A DNA stretch of 64,000 bases from Planctomycetota bacterium (GTDB lineage Bacteria; Planctomycetota; Planctomycetia; Planctomycetales; Planctomycetaceae), in NCBI GenBank assembly GCA_027623235.1, contig JAQBVJ010000007.1, positions 38,876-102,875 of the forward strand, given 5' to 3'. Of this stretch, positions 53,445 through 62,545 are shown piece by piece. Within the stretch, counting starts at the first letter, position 1. Every line of letters begins with the position of its first letter. Below the pieces are notes generated by a model. The model was not told the DNA's origin. It was given only the letters and a program-made list of their open reading frames with translations, and searched no databases. A program made the position numbers and the translations under genes.

Positions 53445-53897
53445 TTACGAGCCGGTGACTTCAATCTTTCGCGCCTCGGTTTTCGGCGCGTGCGGGAGGA
53501 AAACTTCGAGGACGCCGTTGGCCAGCTTCGCCGAAATTCGTTCGTGATCGACGTTTTCACTCAGAATGAAAGAACGCAGGAAGTCTCCTTCCCGGTACTC
53601 CTGGTGTGTCAGCCGCGCATCGGGTCCAGTCGCGTCCGGAACTCGACCAAAGAGAGTCAGGCGATTGTTCTGCACCTCAAGGTCGAGCGTTTCGAGGGAC
53701 ACGCCAGGCAGATCGGCACGGAGCACCAGTCCGTCGGCGGTCTCGAAGATGTCGATTTGCGGAGTGAAGACGTACCGCCGAGGATTCGCCGGCTCGTGGC
53801 GTCCTTCGTCGGAAACCGCACCAGACGCCCCGGAACTTGTTTCGTTTGACGAAGGATCCGCCGGTTCGGGCGGAAGTCGGCTCAGGTCATTCGACAT
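53445..53897 (-). CDS. Hsp20/alpha-crystallin family chaperone
   Basis: The 150-residue small heat-shock protein has an N-terminal disordered stretch (about 1-40, Pro/Ser/Glu-rich) and an alpha-crystallin domain (45-140): TPQIDIFETADGLVLRADLP, GVSLETLDLEV and LANGVLEVFLPHAPKTE, with the A-N-G-V-L hallmark at the end. Such proteins bind unfolding proteins and prevent aggregation. It starts three bases after the stop of a second Hsp20 gene, which together suggests a heat-inducible operon. No CIRCE element or sigma-32 promoter was seen. Confidence 0.93.
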   Translation of the reverse strand: MSNDLSRLPPEPADPSSNETSSGASGAVSDEGRHEPANPRRYVFTPQIDIFETADGLVLRADLPGVSLETLDLEVQNNRLTLFGRVPDATGPDARLTHQEYREGDFLRSFILSENVDHERISAKLANGVLEVFLPHAPKTEARKIEVTGS

Positions 53898-53900
53898 GCC

Positions 53901-54344
53901 TTACCCTTCGCTCACGGGGATTTGCCTTGCCGCCTCAAGCGGAGCTTTGGGCAGGTGGATACGCAGAATTCCGTTCGTGAGTTCCGCAGCGAGCCCTTCT
54001 TCGACCACTCGATCCGGAAGAGTCAACGATCGCTGCCAGCTCCCAAACGCTCGTTCCTGACGGCGGAAGCTGCTGTCGGCTGGAGCTTTGTCTTCGATCC
54101 GCAAACCGCGGATTGTGAGGACCCCGGCACTGATTGTCAGATCGACGTCCTCCACTCGGACACCCGGCAGTTCGGCTGTGAGAAGAAACTCGTCATCAAG
54201 TTCAAAAACGTTTACTGGAGGATACTGACGTCCGCATCGCAATCCCTGAAACGTCGCCTGAACCCCTTTCAGGAGCTGATCGACTTCCCGTTCCAGATCG
54301 CGAAACGAGTGATTCCAGTTCTGGCCGAGCCGAAAGACCGCCAT
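53901..54344 (-). CDS. Hsp20/alpha-crystallin family chaperone (upstream copy)
   Basis: The 147-residue protein starts at ATG 54344 with GAGG nine bases upstream; the open frame continues to 54596 but that extension is not Hsp20-like. The alpha-crystallin domain runs from about residue 40: PPVNVFELDDEFLLTAELPG, VRVEDVDLTISAGVLTIRG and LTNGILRIHLPKAPLEAARQ. It is first in a two-gene operon with the Hsp20 at 53445, separated by only three bases. The two proteins are paralogous but not identical, and mixed oligomers are possible. Confidence 0.92.
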   Translation of the reverse strand: MAVFRLGQNWNHSFRDLEREVDQLLKGVQATFQGLRCGRQYPPVNVFELDDEFLLTAELPGVRVEDVDLTISAGVLTIRGLRIEDKAPADSSFRRQERAFGSWQRSLTLPDRVVEEGLAAELTNGILRIHLPKAPLEAARQIPVSEG

Positions 54345-54658
54345 TTCAATATGCCTCGACAGGTTCCGATGCGAATCCAGATGCCGAGCAAACTGTGTAC
54401 CGGCGGGATTCTCATGGCGCGCCGAAAACCATAACCCATTGAAGTTAAACGTCTTAGGGGCGACTGACGGGAGTATAAACGAAAACAATTCGGGAATCTC
54501 ACCTGCCATCACGGCACGGGGTCTTTTTGCGGCTGACCTGCTGGCTGCCGGGAGCGGGTCTGCCACGGTAGAATTCCCGCCAATCCGCCATTGCACATCG
54601 TGTGTCGACGATGGCAGACGAATCGGGTTCCGCCAAGTGCAGTTCAGGAGACAGCCGA

Positions 54659-55189
54659 ATGGGCTCCCAGAAATTCAGCGACGCCGTTTATGTGGGGAGC
54701 TTTGACCCTCCGACTTTGGGGCACCTCGATATTATTCGCCGGGGGGCACAGCTCTTTCAGAAACTGACAGTGGGCATCGGGGTCAATCCGGACAAACAGG
54801 CACTGTTCACGCCTGAGGAGCGGGTCAAGCTCGTTAAGGAGATGACTGCCGACCTGCCAAACGTTGCGGTTGAGTGTTTTGAGGGGCTTTCGGTCAATTT
54901 TGCCGAATCCTGCGGGGCCAGCGTACTGCTGCGAGGTGTCCGCACGGTCAGCGACATCGAGCTGGAATTCACGATGGCTCTGACGAATCGGACGCTCGCG
55001 CCGGATCAGGAGACTGTCTTTCTGATGGCCAGCGAAAAGTACTCTCACATTTCCAGCACGCTGATTCGGCAGATCGCCCGGATGGGACAAGGAAGTACGG
55101 CAGCCAAGCTGGATAAATTTGTCCCGACTTGTGTCACTGGACCTTTGCTGGACCGGGTTCGCGGCGACGGGTCAAGCTCGATCGGCTAA
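54659..55189 (+). CDS. coaD: Pantetheine-phosphate adenylyltransferase
   Basis: The 176-residue enzyme adenylates 4'-phosphopantetheine to dephospho-CoA in coenzyme A synthesis. The nucleotidyltransferase motif YVGSFDPPTLGHLDII (T-x-G-H) is near the N-terminus and EKYSHISSTLIRQIA carries the ISSTxxR motif. LLRGVRTVSDIELEFTMAL also matches CoaD. ATG 54659 with AGGAG eight bases upstream was chosen; the frame is open to a GTG at 54602. The C-terminus (LLDRVRGDGSSSIG) is slightly longer than usual. It is divergent from the Hsp20 operon. Confidence 0.94.
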   Translation: MGSQKFSDAVYVGSFDPPTLGHLDIIRRGAQLFQKLTVGIGVNPDKQALFTPEERVKLVKEMTADLPNVAVECFEGLSVNFAESCGASVLLRGVRTVSDIELEFTMALTNRTLAPDQETVFLMASEKYSHISSTLIRQIARMGQGSTAAKLDKFVPTCVTGPLLDRVRGDGSSSIG

Positions 55190-55591
55190 CGGAGACGGGA
55201 CCGAAACGGAACCTGGCTCGCGGTGTCGAGGCAGTTTTCCGCACTCGCGAGAGCTCGCCCGAGTCGCTGGGAGTGGGCGGAACTTTATTGACAAGCTGGA
55301 AAACCACTGATAGCGTGAATCTCTCCCACGGCTGTTTTCCCCGCGATAAAACGGTCCGAAGGCAAAACGTACGAAGGTGGATTCCAGTTTCACTTCGAGC
55401 CTCTGGCTACATCTCTCGCACATCGGCACTCGTCGAAGCACTTGAGTCATTCGATTAATGAAGTCACTTCCTGCCCGTTCCCAGGAGCAGCTTCTTTTCC
55501 TGGCACGAGGCGTGATTCTTCGTGACGATTGAGGAACTCTTTCTGGACTTCGAGTATCCGTAACATCTGTAACAACTGTCTGGAATCATCC
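55190..55591. other. 402-bp gap upstream of the FHA gene
   Basis: No gene is convincing. TTGACA (55288-55293) is followed after 17 bp by the weak -10 TAGCGT (55311-55316) and might be a promoter for the FHA gene. A minus-strand frame at 55172-55450 with a CERC start is not supported by context. Confidence 0.4.
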
Positions 55592-56725
55592 ATGCTGCAA
55601 GCCGTGCTCAAAGTTATCGGTGGAAAACAGGATGGCAATCTCATCCCCCTCACCACGAAGAAGTTCCTGATTGGTCGTGAGCAGGATTGCCATCTGCGTC
55701 CGGGCAGCGAGTCGGTCAGTCGGCACCACTGTGCGATCAACGTTGACGACTTTGGTGTTCGGATTCGCGATTTGGGAAGCTCGAACGGGACCCTGGTCAA
55801 CGGAACTCGAATTATCGGTGCCCAGGAAATTCGAACGGGCGATCAGATCAAAATCGGAAGCCTCGAGTTCGAACTGTGCGTTACTTCCGAAGGGGTTCCG
55901 GTCGAAGTCTCGCAAGGCGAAAGCGGAACCGAGTTCTCTCTCAACGACTTCGAACTGGACGCAGCGAACGACACAGCAGTGATGAGCGGCGATACGGCCG
56001 TGATTGATACTCGAAAGTCGGAAGAACCGGTTGAGGCTGCCTCGGAAGCTGAAGCGACAGAACCTCCACTGGAAGTGCCGGCACCACAAGCCGAGCCTCA
56101 ACCTGTCGCCGCTGAAGAACAACCGCAGCCCGCAGCTCATCAGCCAGCCGCCGATCCAGCCACAGCACCGTTGAATCCCCAGGCCGTGCCGCAACCCGAA
56201 ATGCAGCCGCCGGGGATGCCTCAGCCGGGGATGCCGTATCCCCCTCAGCAAATGCCAGGCTATCCGGGAATGCCTCAACCAGGTTACCCGTACGGAATGC
56301 CGCCTCAGCCCGCTTACGGAATGCCGGGCCAGCCTCAGTACGGCATGCCGTATCCTCAGCAACCTGGCTACCCGCCACAGCCGATGGGTTACCCGCCACA
56401 GCAACCTGGCTACCCGCCACAGCCGATGGGCTACCCGCCACAGCAGATGGGCTACCCTCCTCAGCAGCCTGGTTACCCTCCTCAGCAGCAGATGCCGTAT
56501 CCGGCGCAGCCAGCTCCCGCGCCGATGGTTGAGGACGACTACGAGGATGAATACGACGACGATGACGCGGCCAGTTCGTCTTCCGGGCCGCCTGTCTCTT
56601 TACCGGATCCTGCAGAGACCGGTGCGAAAGATGAGCCGAAGCCCCAGGGCACCGATGGCAAGCCAGCCGCAGCCGCTCCCAACCCGGCCGAGGAAGTTCT
56701 GAAGAAATACACCAACCGGCGTTAG
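55592..56725 (+). CDS. FHA-domain protein with Pro/Gly/Tyr/Gln-rich repeats
   Basis: The 377-residue protein has an N-terminal FHA domain (about 1-100), which binds phosphothreonine: FLIGREQDCHLRPGSESVSR, RHHC and DLGSSNGTLVNGTRI are the expected Gly-Arg, Ser-x-x-His and Asn-Gly residues. A Pro/Gln/Ala/Glu-rich linker follows, then about 100 residues of repeats around GYPPQPMGYPPQQPGYPPQ, and an acidic patch (DDYEDEYDDDD). The repeats probably make a flexible or self-associating tail. The gene lies near a Ser/Thr kinase gene, which suggests FHA-kinase signalling. ATG 55592 has a weak ribosome-binding site. Confidence 0.9.
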   Translation: MLQAVLKVIGGKQDGNLIPLTTKKFLIGREQDCHLRPGSESVSRHHCAINVDDFGVRIRDLGSSNGTLVNGTRIIGAQEIRTGDQIKIGSLEFELCVTSEGVPVEVSQGESGTEFSLNDFELDAANDTAVMSGDTAVIDTRKSEEPVEAASEAEATEPPLEVPAPQAEPQPVAAEEQPQPAAHQPAADPATAPLNPQAVPQPEMQPPGMPQPGMPYPPQQMPGYPGMPQPGYPYGMPPQPAYGMPGQPQYGMPYPQQPGYPPQPMGYPPQQPGYPPQPMGYPPQQMGYPPQQPGYPPQQQMPYPAQPAPAPMVEDDYEDEYDDDDAASSSSGPPVSLPDPAETGAKDEPKPQGTDGKPAAAAPNPAEEVLKKYTNRR

Positions 56726-56814
56726 ACAGTTGCGGAGCTGTGAGTCGGAAACGATCATCGACGAAGTGGTGCACGTCGCCTCGGGACGAACTTCAAATCA
56801 GCAGGAGCAGCATT

Positions 56815-57012
56815 GTGGCAGATGCGAACGAACAAACCCGCCGTTATCGCGAATTCCTCGATCTGATGCCGTTGACACTGGCTCTGGCCGGACTGCCATC
56901 GAGCGAGGCGGGTCGGTACTACAGCGAGGATCAAATGGAAACTCGAATCTTCACGCTGCGGCACGCCTACAAAGCCGCACGGGCATTCGCGAAAGAGACC
57001 GTCACGAAATAG
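56815..57012 (+). CDS. Small conserved-type helical protein (65 aa)
   Basis: GTG 56815 follows AGGAG (56803-56807) seven bases upstream and starts a 65-residue protein (TRRYREFLDLMPLTLALAGL, then ARAFAKETVTK). It has no signal peptide and no recognised domain. The open frame extends upstream to 56740 but lacks a good start signal there. It lies 89 bp after the FHA gene, and its 3' end overlaps the convergent kinase gene by 11 bp. Confidence 0.55.
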   Translation: MADANEQTRRYREFLDLMPLTLALAGLPSSEAGRYYSEDQMETRIFTLRHAYKAARAFAKETVTK

Positions 57013-58417
57013 CAGTCGTGACGTCAGCCTTCGGCCGGGGTTCCAAAGCAACGCGAAACGCGCTGGCGATTCGGCTACGGAGATCTGCTTGGACTGATTT
57101 CTCCGGCAACACCATCACGCTTTGTTCGGCCGTTCGGCTGGGTCGAACTCTCGGGCCTGCCTGTCTCGAAAGCGCAAAGAGAACTCCGCCAACAACGATC
57201 AGCGCCGCGACGATGGACACAATGAGCGGCCACAGCGGTTTCCTGCGCAGGCTGCTGCGCAGTGGCTGGTCGGTGACTCGCGTGTCGAGGTGGCCAACGA
57301 GCAGGTTCAACGTATCGTCCGCGCCGGCGTCGATCGTCAGAACCTCTCGCACCAGCGCCGGCGCAGATTGATCGACCGAAAGCGACTGCGGGTTTGTGAC
57401 AAACGCTTCCAGCAGGGCAGCGACTTCTCCCGGCGTTTGAAACCGCTGAGCGGGATCGCGATGCAGCATCCTCGTCACGATGTGAACCAGAACGGGCGGA
57501 ACGTCCTCTCGCCGCGAGCTCAACGGTGGCGCGTCCGTGTTGATTCGAGCGACCAGTTTTTCCATCACCGTCTCGCCCGGATACGGCACCTCGCCACTGA
57601 TCAGCTGAAACAGCGTGACGCCCAGACTGTAAATGTCCGATCGGATATCAGCGTTCTTCGCGTTCGTTGCCTGCTCCGGTGCCATGTAATCAGGCGAGCC
57701 CATGATCTGGCCGGAACGGGTGATGCTGTCATCGGTCGGAGTGTCTTCCTGCTCAATCCTTGCCAGTCCCAGATCAAGCAGCTTGACGACTGGCCGACCA
57801 TCCTGAGCGTCCTTTGCGACGATGATATTGGACGGCTTGATGTCGCGGTGAACGAGCCCCCGTTTATGTGCATGCTGCAAAGCGAGAGCTGTCTGCCGTA
57901 TACACTCACAGGCAAACTCAATCGGCAACCGGCCGTTCTCTTTGAAGATCTCCTTCAGGTCGCGACCGTCGACGTACTCCATGACAAGGAAGTACTGATT
58001 TCCAACCCGGTCCGCATCGATGGCCCGGACAATGTTGGGATGGTTGAGCGTTGCGGCGTACTGAATCTCCCGCTCAAACCTTGCCAGCGCGACTTCACTC
58101 TTGAGCAGATCCGTCGCCATAACCTTCAGCGCGACAGTCCTTTTCAGCGATGTACTTTCCGCCTTGAGAACGGCTCCCATTCCGCCTCGACCGAGCACGT
58201 CGAGCAACCGGTACTTACCCAGGTAGAGCCGGCTTTTCCCCGCGAGAACCTGCCGTGCCTGCCAGTTGGTCAGCCAGCCACGTTTGACGAGGTCCTTCGC
58301 GACGGACAGCGTGTCGCTGCGATGCCCAAGATCATTCGCAACGGCCATCTGCTCCGGCGAAAGCAGATTGCTTTTGCGGAGAGTCGACAGAAACTTGTGT
58401 ACGGGCGGAGCAGGCAT
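57002..58417 (-). CDS. Membrane-anchored Ser/Thr protein kinase (PknB-like)
   Basis: The 471-residue kinase starts at ATG 58417 (the frame opens at 58498). A helical N-terminal part (HKFLSTLRKSNLLSPEQMAV), seen in several planctomycete kinases, precedes the kinase domain (about 70-335). The domain has the P-loop LGRGGMGAVLKAE, the lysine in VALKVMATDL, the catalytic loop VHRDIKPSNIIV and the metal motif DLGLAR, where DFG has become DLG, plus GSPDYMAPEQA. One membrane helix (PLIVSIVAALIVVGGVLFAL) lies near residue 400, followed by about 45 outer residues. It converges with the small gene and lies near the FHA gene, a plausible phospho-target. Confidence 0.94.
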   Translation of the reverse strand: MPAPPVHKFLSTLRKSNLLSPEQMAVANDLGHRSDTLSVAKDLVKRGWLTNWQARQVLAGKSRLYLGKYRLLDVLGRGGMGAVLKAESTSLKRTVALKVMATDLLKSEVALARFEREIQYAATLNHPNIVRAIDADRVGNQYFLVMEYVDGRDLKEIFKENGRLPIEFACECIRQTALALQHAHKRGLVHRDIKPSNIIVAKDAQDGRPVVKLLDLGLARIEQEDTPTDDSITRSGQIMGSPDYMAPEQATNAKNADIRSDIYSLGVTLFQLISGEVPYPGETVMEKLVARINTDAPPLSSRREDVPPVLVHIVTRMLHRDPAQRFQTPGEVAALLEAFVTNPQSLSVDQSAPALVREVLTIDAGADDTLNLLVGHLDTRVTDQPLRSSLRRKPLWPLIVSIVAALIVVGGVLFALSRQAGPRVRPSRTAEQSVMVLPEKSVQADLRSRIASAFRVALEPRPKADVTTAIS

Positions 58418-58740
58418 GGAATACGGAGACGCGGTAGGGCAGTCGGCTGGCGGCGAAACCGAAGCAGCGGGAAAATGTCGGGACGGACCGAACCGCACCA
58501 GATCATACCGGCGCTAATGTGCAGCGGCGAGGATCCTGTTTCCGTCGTGACGGACTCAAACGGAACGTGTACTGGTCACGCCACCTGAAACGATCGCACG
58601 GGCGTAACGGCGTCGGCCACGGTTCAATCTGGCCTCGCGGATTCCCTCGACGTCGCGACCTGTGTGGCTGAAATCCGCACCGCCGCTGCTATGATGACTG
58701 GCAACCGCTCCCCGCACCGGCCTTCAGGAAACCGTCATTC
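58418..58740. other. 323-bp divergent gap
   Basis: The gap lies between the minus-strand kinase gene and a plus-strand membrane protein. TATGAT (58690-58695) is a possible -10 for the plus-strand gene, but no matching -35 is seen. No gene was recognised. Confidence 0.4.
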
Positions 58741-59181
58741 ATGATTATTGCTGCGGAGAATAACTGGCTTCCGTCGGCCATCGTCGGTGCTGTTCTTGTT
58801 GTCTTCGGCCTGTTGTGGATGTGGTCTCACGTCAGAGCCTGGCGAGTCGAGCAGGGGGACGATTCGCTCGGCGAGTTTGACCGGGCTCATTTTGCGAACC
58901 GCTTCCGACGTCGGATGCAGACCTCGGGAATGGTCGTCCTCATTGGGATTCTGATTCCTGCTGGTGACGTCTTTGTCTGGAAATGGGGGCCGTGGACTTC
59001 GACCGCCTACTGGCTGGGAATTCTGATTATGGCGATGTGGGTCGGAGTCCAGGCGCTCGGAGATTTCACGGCGGTGCAGTCCTACTCGCGAGCGGCCATG
59101 GCCAGCGTGAACTCCAAACGTCAGCAGGCCGAAGCGGAACTCGCCGAATATCGACGCCGCCAGGCTGAGGAAAACGACTGA
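58741..59181 (+). CDS. Integral membrane protein of unknown function
   Basis: The 146-residue protein has an N-terminal membrane helix (SAIVGAVLVVFGLLWMWSHV), a cytoplasm-like polar loop, and two more helices (GMVVLIGILIPAGDVFVW and AYWLGILIMAMWVGVQAL). The last 40 residues are a Gln/Glu/Ala-rich helix (QQAEAELAEYRRRQAEEND) that may form a coiled coil. No family was recognised. It is 78 bp before thrC on the same strand. Confidence 0.65.
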   Translation: MIIAAENNWLPSAIVGAVLVVFGLLWMWSHVRAWRVEQGDDSLGEFDRAHFANRFRRRMQTSGMVVLIGILIPAGDVFVWKWGPWTSTAYWLGILIMAMWVGVQALGDFTAVQSYSRAAMASVNSKRQQAEAELAEYRRRQAEEND

Positions 59182-59259
59182 AATCGAAAACGGCTGAAAT
59201 TCACTGGCGTCAAAACGGCAACTCAAACCTCTCTCCGAACAACTCATCCCGACGAACAC

Positions 59260-60690
59260 ATGTCCGAAACTTCCGCTTCATCTCTGACTTCCCACGCTGA
59301 CGCCGCTTTTCAGATCTGCATCACGCCGAGCTGTCGCTCGACGTTTTCTGTCGACGAGGTTCACGTCGCATGTCCGAAGTGCGGCAATCTGCTCGACATT
59401 GACTATGACTGGAACCGTCTACCGGTCCCGTCGTCACTGAGAGACTTCGAGGCACGCTGGGCAACTCGGAACAACCCGCTCGACTTCAGCGGCGTCTGGC
59501 GGTTTCGCGATCTGCTTCGCTTCGCTCCGGACAAGAGCATCGTCACGATCGGCGAAGGACAGACGATGCTGCGGGGAAGCAGCCCTGTCGCGAAATTCGT
59601 CGGCCTCAACGCCGGCAACCTGCTGATGCAGCACGAAGGGTTGAACCCGTCGGGCAGCTTCAAAGACAACGGGATGACTGCGGCCACGACTCACGCGCGG
59701 CTGATCGGAGCTCGCTCTGTTGCGTGTGCTTCGACCGGAAACACGAGTGCCTCTCTCGCAATTTACGGCAGCGCAACGGGGCTGTTTGATGTGATCGTGT
59801 TTGTCGGGAGCGGGAAGATCGCGTTCGGGAAACTTTCGCAGGCTCTCGACTACGGCGCGTTGACGCTGCAGATTCAGGGCGACTTCGACGACGCTCTCAA
59901 GCAGGTTCGCGAAGTTTGTCGCCGCGAGGGAATTTACCTCTGCAACAGCGTGAACCCGTTCCGACTGGAAGGTCAGAAGACAATCATGCTGCGTGTTCTC
60001 GAGGGCCTCAACTGGGAGGTGCCCGACTGGATCGTCGTCCCGGGAGGCAACCTTGGAAACTCCAGCGCCTTCGGAAAAGCCTTTCTTGAACTGAAAGAGC
60101 TCGGCCTGATCGACCGCATCCCGCGCCTCGCTGTGATCAACGCGGCTGGGGCCAACACGCTGTATCAGCTTTTCGAAGAACAGGGAATCCGCTGGAACAG
60201 TGGCGAAACGGACGACGTTCTCATCGACGGTTTCTTTGCGAAAATGGACGAAGAGGATCGGCACGCGAGTACGCTGGCGTCAGCGATCGAGATCAACCGG
60301 CCGGTCAGCCTGCGAAAATGTTTGAGAGCTCTCGACATTTGCGACGGTGTGGTGCGGCAGGTTTCCGATCAGGAAATCCTCGACGCCAAAGCTCAAATCG
60401 GAGCCGGCGGTTTCGGCTGTGAACCGGCAAGTGCGGCGAGTGTTGCCGGAGCGAAACTGCTGCGGGAAGAAGGTGTCATCGCCGCGTCCGATCGCGTCGT
60501 CTGCATCCTCACCGGGCACCAGTTGAAAGATCCCAACGCCACCGTCGGGTATCATTCCTCCTCGCCGGGCGACATGGATAAAAAGCTCGCCGAACGAGGT
60601 ATCAGTGCCGTGCAGTTTGCCAATCTGCCGGTGCCCGTTGAAAATGACCTCGATCAGATTCTGGAAACAATCCGCAGGCGCACCTCATAA
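59260..60690 (+). CDS. thrC: Threonine synthase
   Basis: The 476-residue PLP enzyme converts O-phosphohomoserine to threonine. The PLP-binding Lys is in [16 protein letters not shown], the phosphate-binding GGNLGN loop reads [18 protein letters not shown], and a Cys pair near the N-terminus (CPKCGNLLD, with CITPSCRS upstream) forms a small zinc-like ribbon found in one ThrC class. The domain order matches ThrC rather than cysteine synthase or threonine dehydratase. No feedback leader is seen in the 78 bp upstream. It is followed by a transglutaminase gene. Confidence 0.93.
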   Translation: MSETSASSLTSHADAAFQICITPSCRSTFSVDEVHVACPKCGNLLDIDYDWNRLPVPSSLRDFEARWATRNNPLDFSGVWRFRDLLRFAPDKSIVTIGEGQTMLRGSSPVAKFVGLNAGNLLMQHEGLNPSGSFKDNGMTAATTHARLIGARSVACASTGNTSASLAIYGSATGLFDVIVFVGSGKIAFGKLSQALDYGALTLQIQGDFDDALKQVREVCRREGIYLCNSVNPFRLEGQKTIMLRVLEGLNWEVPDWIVVPGGNLGNSSAFGKAFLELKELGLIDRIPRLAVINAAGANTLYQLFEEQGIRWNSGETDDVLIDGFFAKMDEEDRHASTLASAIEINRPVSLRKCLRALDICDGVVRQVSDQEILDAKAQIGAGGFGCEPASAASVAGAKLLREEGVIAASDRVVCILTGHQLKDPNATVGYHSSSPGDMDKKLAERGISAVQFANLPVPVENDLDQILETIRRRTS

Positions 60691-60762
60691 AGGTCCGCCA
60701 CGCGGGCACTCCGCTCCCCGGAGCGACTCACTCTCTCAACGCTTCGCTGCCGAGACTTTACC

Positions 60763-61791
60763 ATGACGATTCACAGTCGCGGTTTCTTCTGCGTCGTGCT
60801 GCTTGCACCGCTTCTGCAATCTTCAACGGCGGCCGAAATTCAGCCGTGCCCTCCCGGCGACAACGTGCTCGTTGTCGAAGAGCTCAAGCAGGGCGAGCGA
60901 GTCCGGCATTTCGAGTTCACCTATGCGGGCTCTGCAGTCAAGCTGAAGCCCGGCTCAAAAGTCCGCATCTGGCTCCCGCTGCCACACTCGACCGAGTATC
61001 AGCAGATTGAGGTGAAGTCACACTCGCTGCCGAAACAGGCGAGGGTCACATCGGAGGAAAAATACAACAACTGCATGATCTTCTTTGAGACTGTCGCACC
61101 GAAAAGCGGTCGTGTGGACTTCTCGGTCACGTACGACGTCGTCCGCGCGGAAATCAAATGGCCGAGTCGCCTCGGCAAGACTCTCCTTCAATCCGAACGG
61201 GACCTCTTTCTGGCGCCGAACAGTCGCGTCCCGGTTTCCGGCCGGCCGCTCGTGCTGCTTGAGGGGCTCAAACTTCCGTCCCAGCCAAAAGAACTCGGCC
61301 GCGCGCTTTACGACCGCGTCGATGCTCACATGAAGTACGACAAGTCAAAGCCAGGCTATGGCACCGGCGATTCCGTCTGGGCGTGCGACAGCCGTTTCGG
61401 AAACTGCACTGACTTTCACAGCCTGTTCATCTCGCTGGCCCGGTCACAAGGGCTTCCGTCACAATTCGAAATCGGATTCCCGATTCCCGAGAAACGCGGA
61501 CAGGGAAAAATCGGCGGATATCACTGCTGGGCGTTTTTCCATGCGAATGAACTTGGCTGGGTTCCGGCAGACATTTCGGAAGCGAACAAGAACCCGGAAA
61601 TGAAGGATTACTTTTTCGGGAACATCACCGAAAACCGGGTCGCATTTTCCGTCGGGAGAGACCTCAATCTGGTCCCGAAGCAGGCTTCGCCGCCGCTGAA
61701 TTTTTTCGTCTACCCTCACATTGAAGTCGACGGGGAAGAACTGTCGAAGGAACGGATGAAGAAGCGATTCTCCTTTCGAGACGTGAATTAG
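60763..61791 (+). CDS. Exported transglutaminase-like protein
   Basis: The 342-residue protein has a signal peptide (FFCVVLLAPLLQSSTAAEI) and a transglutaminase-like (papain-fold) domain with Cys in SRFGNCTDFHSLFISLARSQ, His in GGYHCWAFFHANEL and Asp in GWVPADISEA. An N-terminal beta-domain (about 40-140) precedes it, as in many bacterial members. Such proteins may act as proteases or cross-linkers outside the cytoplasm. The substrate is unknown. Confidence 0.88.
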   Translation: MTIHSRGFFCVVLLAPLLQSSTAAEIQPCPPGDNVLVVEELKQGERVRHFEFTYAGSAVKLKPGSKVRIWLPLPHSTEYQQIEVKSHSLPKQARVTSEEKYNNCMIFFETVAPKSGRVDFSVTYDVVRAEIKWPSRLGKTLLQSERDLFLAPNSRVPVSGRPLVLLEGLKLPSQPKELGRALYDRVDAHMKYDKSKPGYGTGDSVWACDSRFGNCTDFHSLFISLARSQGLPSQFEIGFPIPEKRGQGKIGGYHCWAFFHANELGWVPADISEANKNPEMKDYFFGNITENRVAFSVGRDLNLVPKQASPPLNFFVYPHIEVDGEELSKERMKKRFSFRDVN

Positions 61792-61956
61792 ACGCTCCTC
61801 GAGGCTCGAAAACGACTTTTCCTGCAGAAATCGCCGGTCAATCGACGGAAGGCCGCATCCCGAATGGCTTTCCCTGAAAATGTTTCGAGCGTAAACTTCG
61901 CACCTTCAAATTCGCTGGACCACGCGGCAATGCCGCATTTCGACAGGAATCTCCCG

Positions 61957-62055
61957 ATGGCCAAGACACAACGCAGACTCAAAAAAGCCAACCACGGACA
62001 ACGGCCGGCCAGCTCCAAGGCTCGACGCCTCAAACGCAAGAAGATCAAGACGTAG
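61957..62055 (+). CDS. 32-residue basic protein, bL37-like ribosomal protein candidate
   Basis: ATG 61957 follows AGGA (61945-61948) eight bases upstream and encodes 32 residues, 13 of them Lys or Arg. The stretch KKANHGQRP matches the small-ribosomal-protein motif NHGKRP known from actinobacterial bL37, and the end (RRLKRKKIKT) is typical of ribosome-bound tails. A strong terminator follows 26 bp after the stop, as expected of a separately expressed gene. The open frame runs upstream to 61864, but that extension is unlikely. Its assignment to the ribosome is inference from the motif. Confidence 0.6.
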   Translation: MAKTQRRLKKANHGQRPASSKARRLKRKKIKT

Positions 62056-62080
62056 CCTGCGGGGCGGAACTACACATCGG

Positions 62081-62118
62081 ACGAGCGTTCTTCTCCGCGA
62101 AGAACGCTCGTTTGTTAT
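62081..62118 (+). terminator. Rho-independent terminator after the bL37-like gene
   Basis: ACGAGCGTTCTT (62081-62092) pairs perfectly with AAGAACGCTCGT (62100-62111) around a seven-base loop and is followed by TTGTTATTT. The 12-bp stem makes this one of the strongest hairpins in the window. Confidence 0.85.
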
Positions 62119-62545
62119 TTGCACGAGCCAGATGATCCGATAGACCTCAGCCTCGTGGCGATCCGTAGGTCTTTCGCAGTTTCACTCACCGTTGCAGCCG
62201 CTACACCAGGCACGACTCAGGGACACTGGCGCGGCTGGCATTGATCGGGCCTTCATCTGATTCCGCTTCAGGCAGTAGAATCTGGAAACCTGCACCGGAT
62301 GTTCGCTGCAACCCGTGAGGCTGATCGATCCGTCAGGTGCCGAAGACCTTGACCAGCCGAATCGACTCCCCGGTCAGGCAGATCACTTTTCATCAAACCC
62401 ACCGAGGTCACTGGCGAAATCGGATTGCAGCTGGCGCGGACGCCGATGAAGAAGAGTGGCGGAATTCCACGTTCAGCCAGCACGCCACTCAAAACGGCCC
62501 CTTTGACTCCTCGCGGCACGAGTCGACTACCTTGAAGCACCCGGC
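62119..62545. other. 427-bp gap upstream of the MMPL gene
   Basis: No convincing gene was seen on either strand. The frame at 62337-62549 lacks a ribosome-binding site and family features. The gap probably holds the promoter of the MMPL gene, but no clear consensus was found. Confidence 0.4.

Noticed and set aside
55172..55450. Minus-strand frame beginning with MCERC-like residues.
   Set aside because: It has a CxxC start but no further motif, poor start signals and partial overlap with the coaD end; not enough to call a gene.
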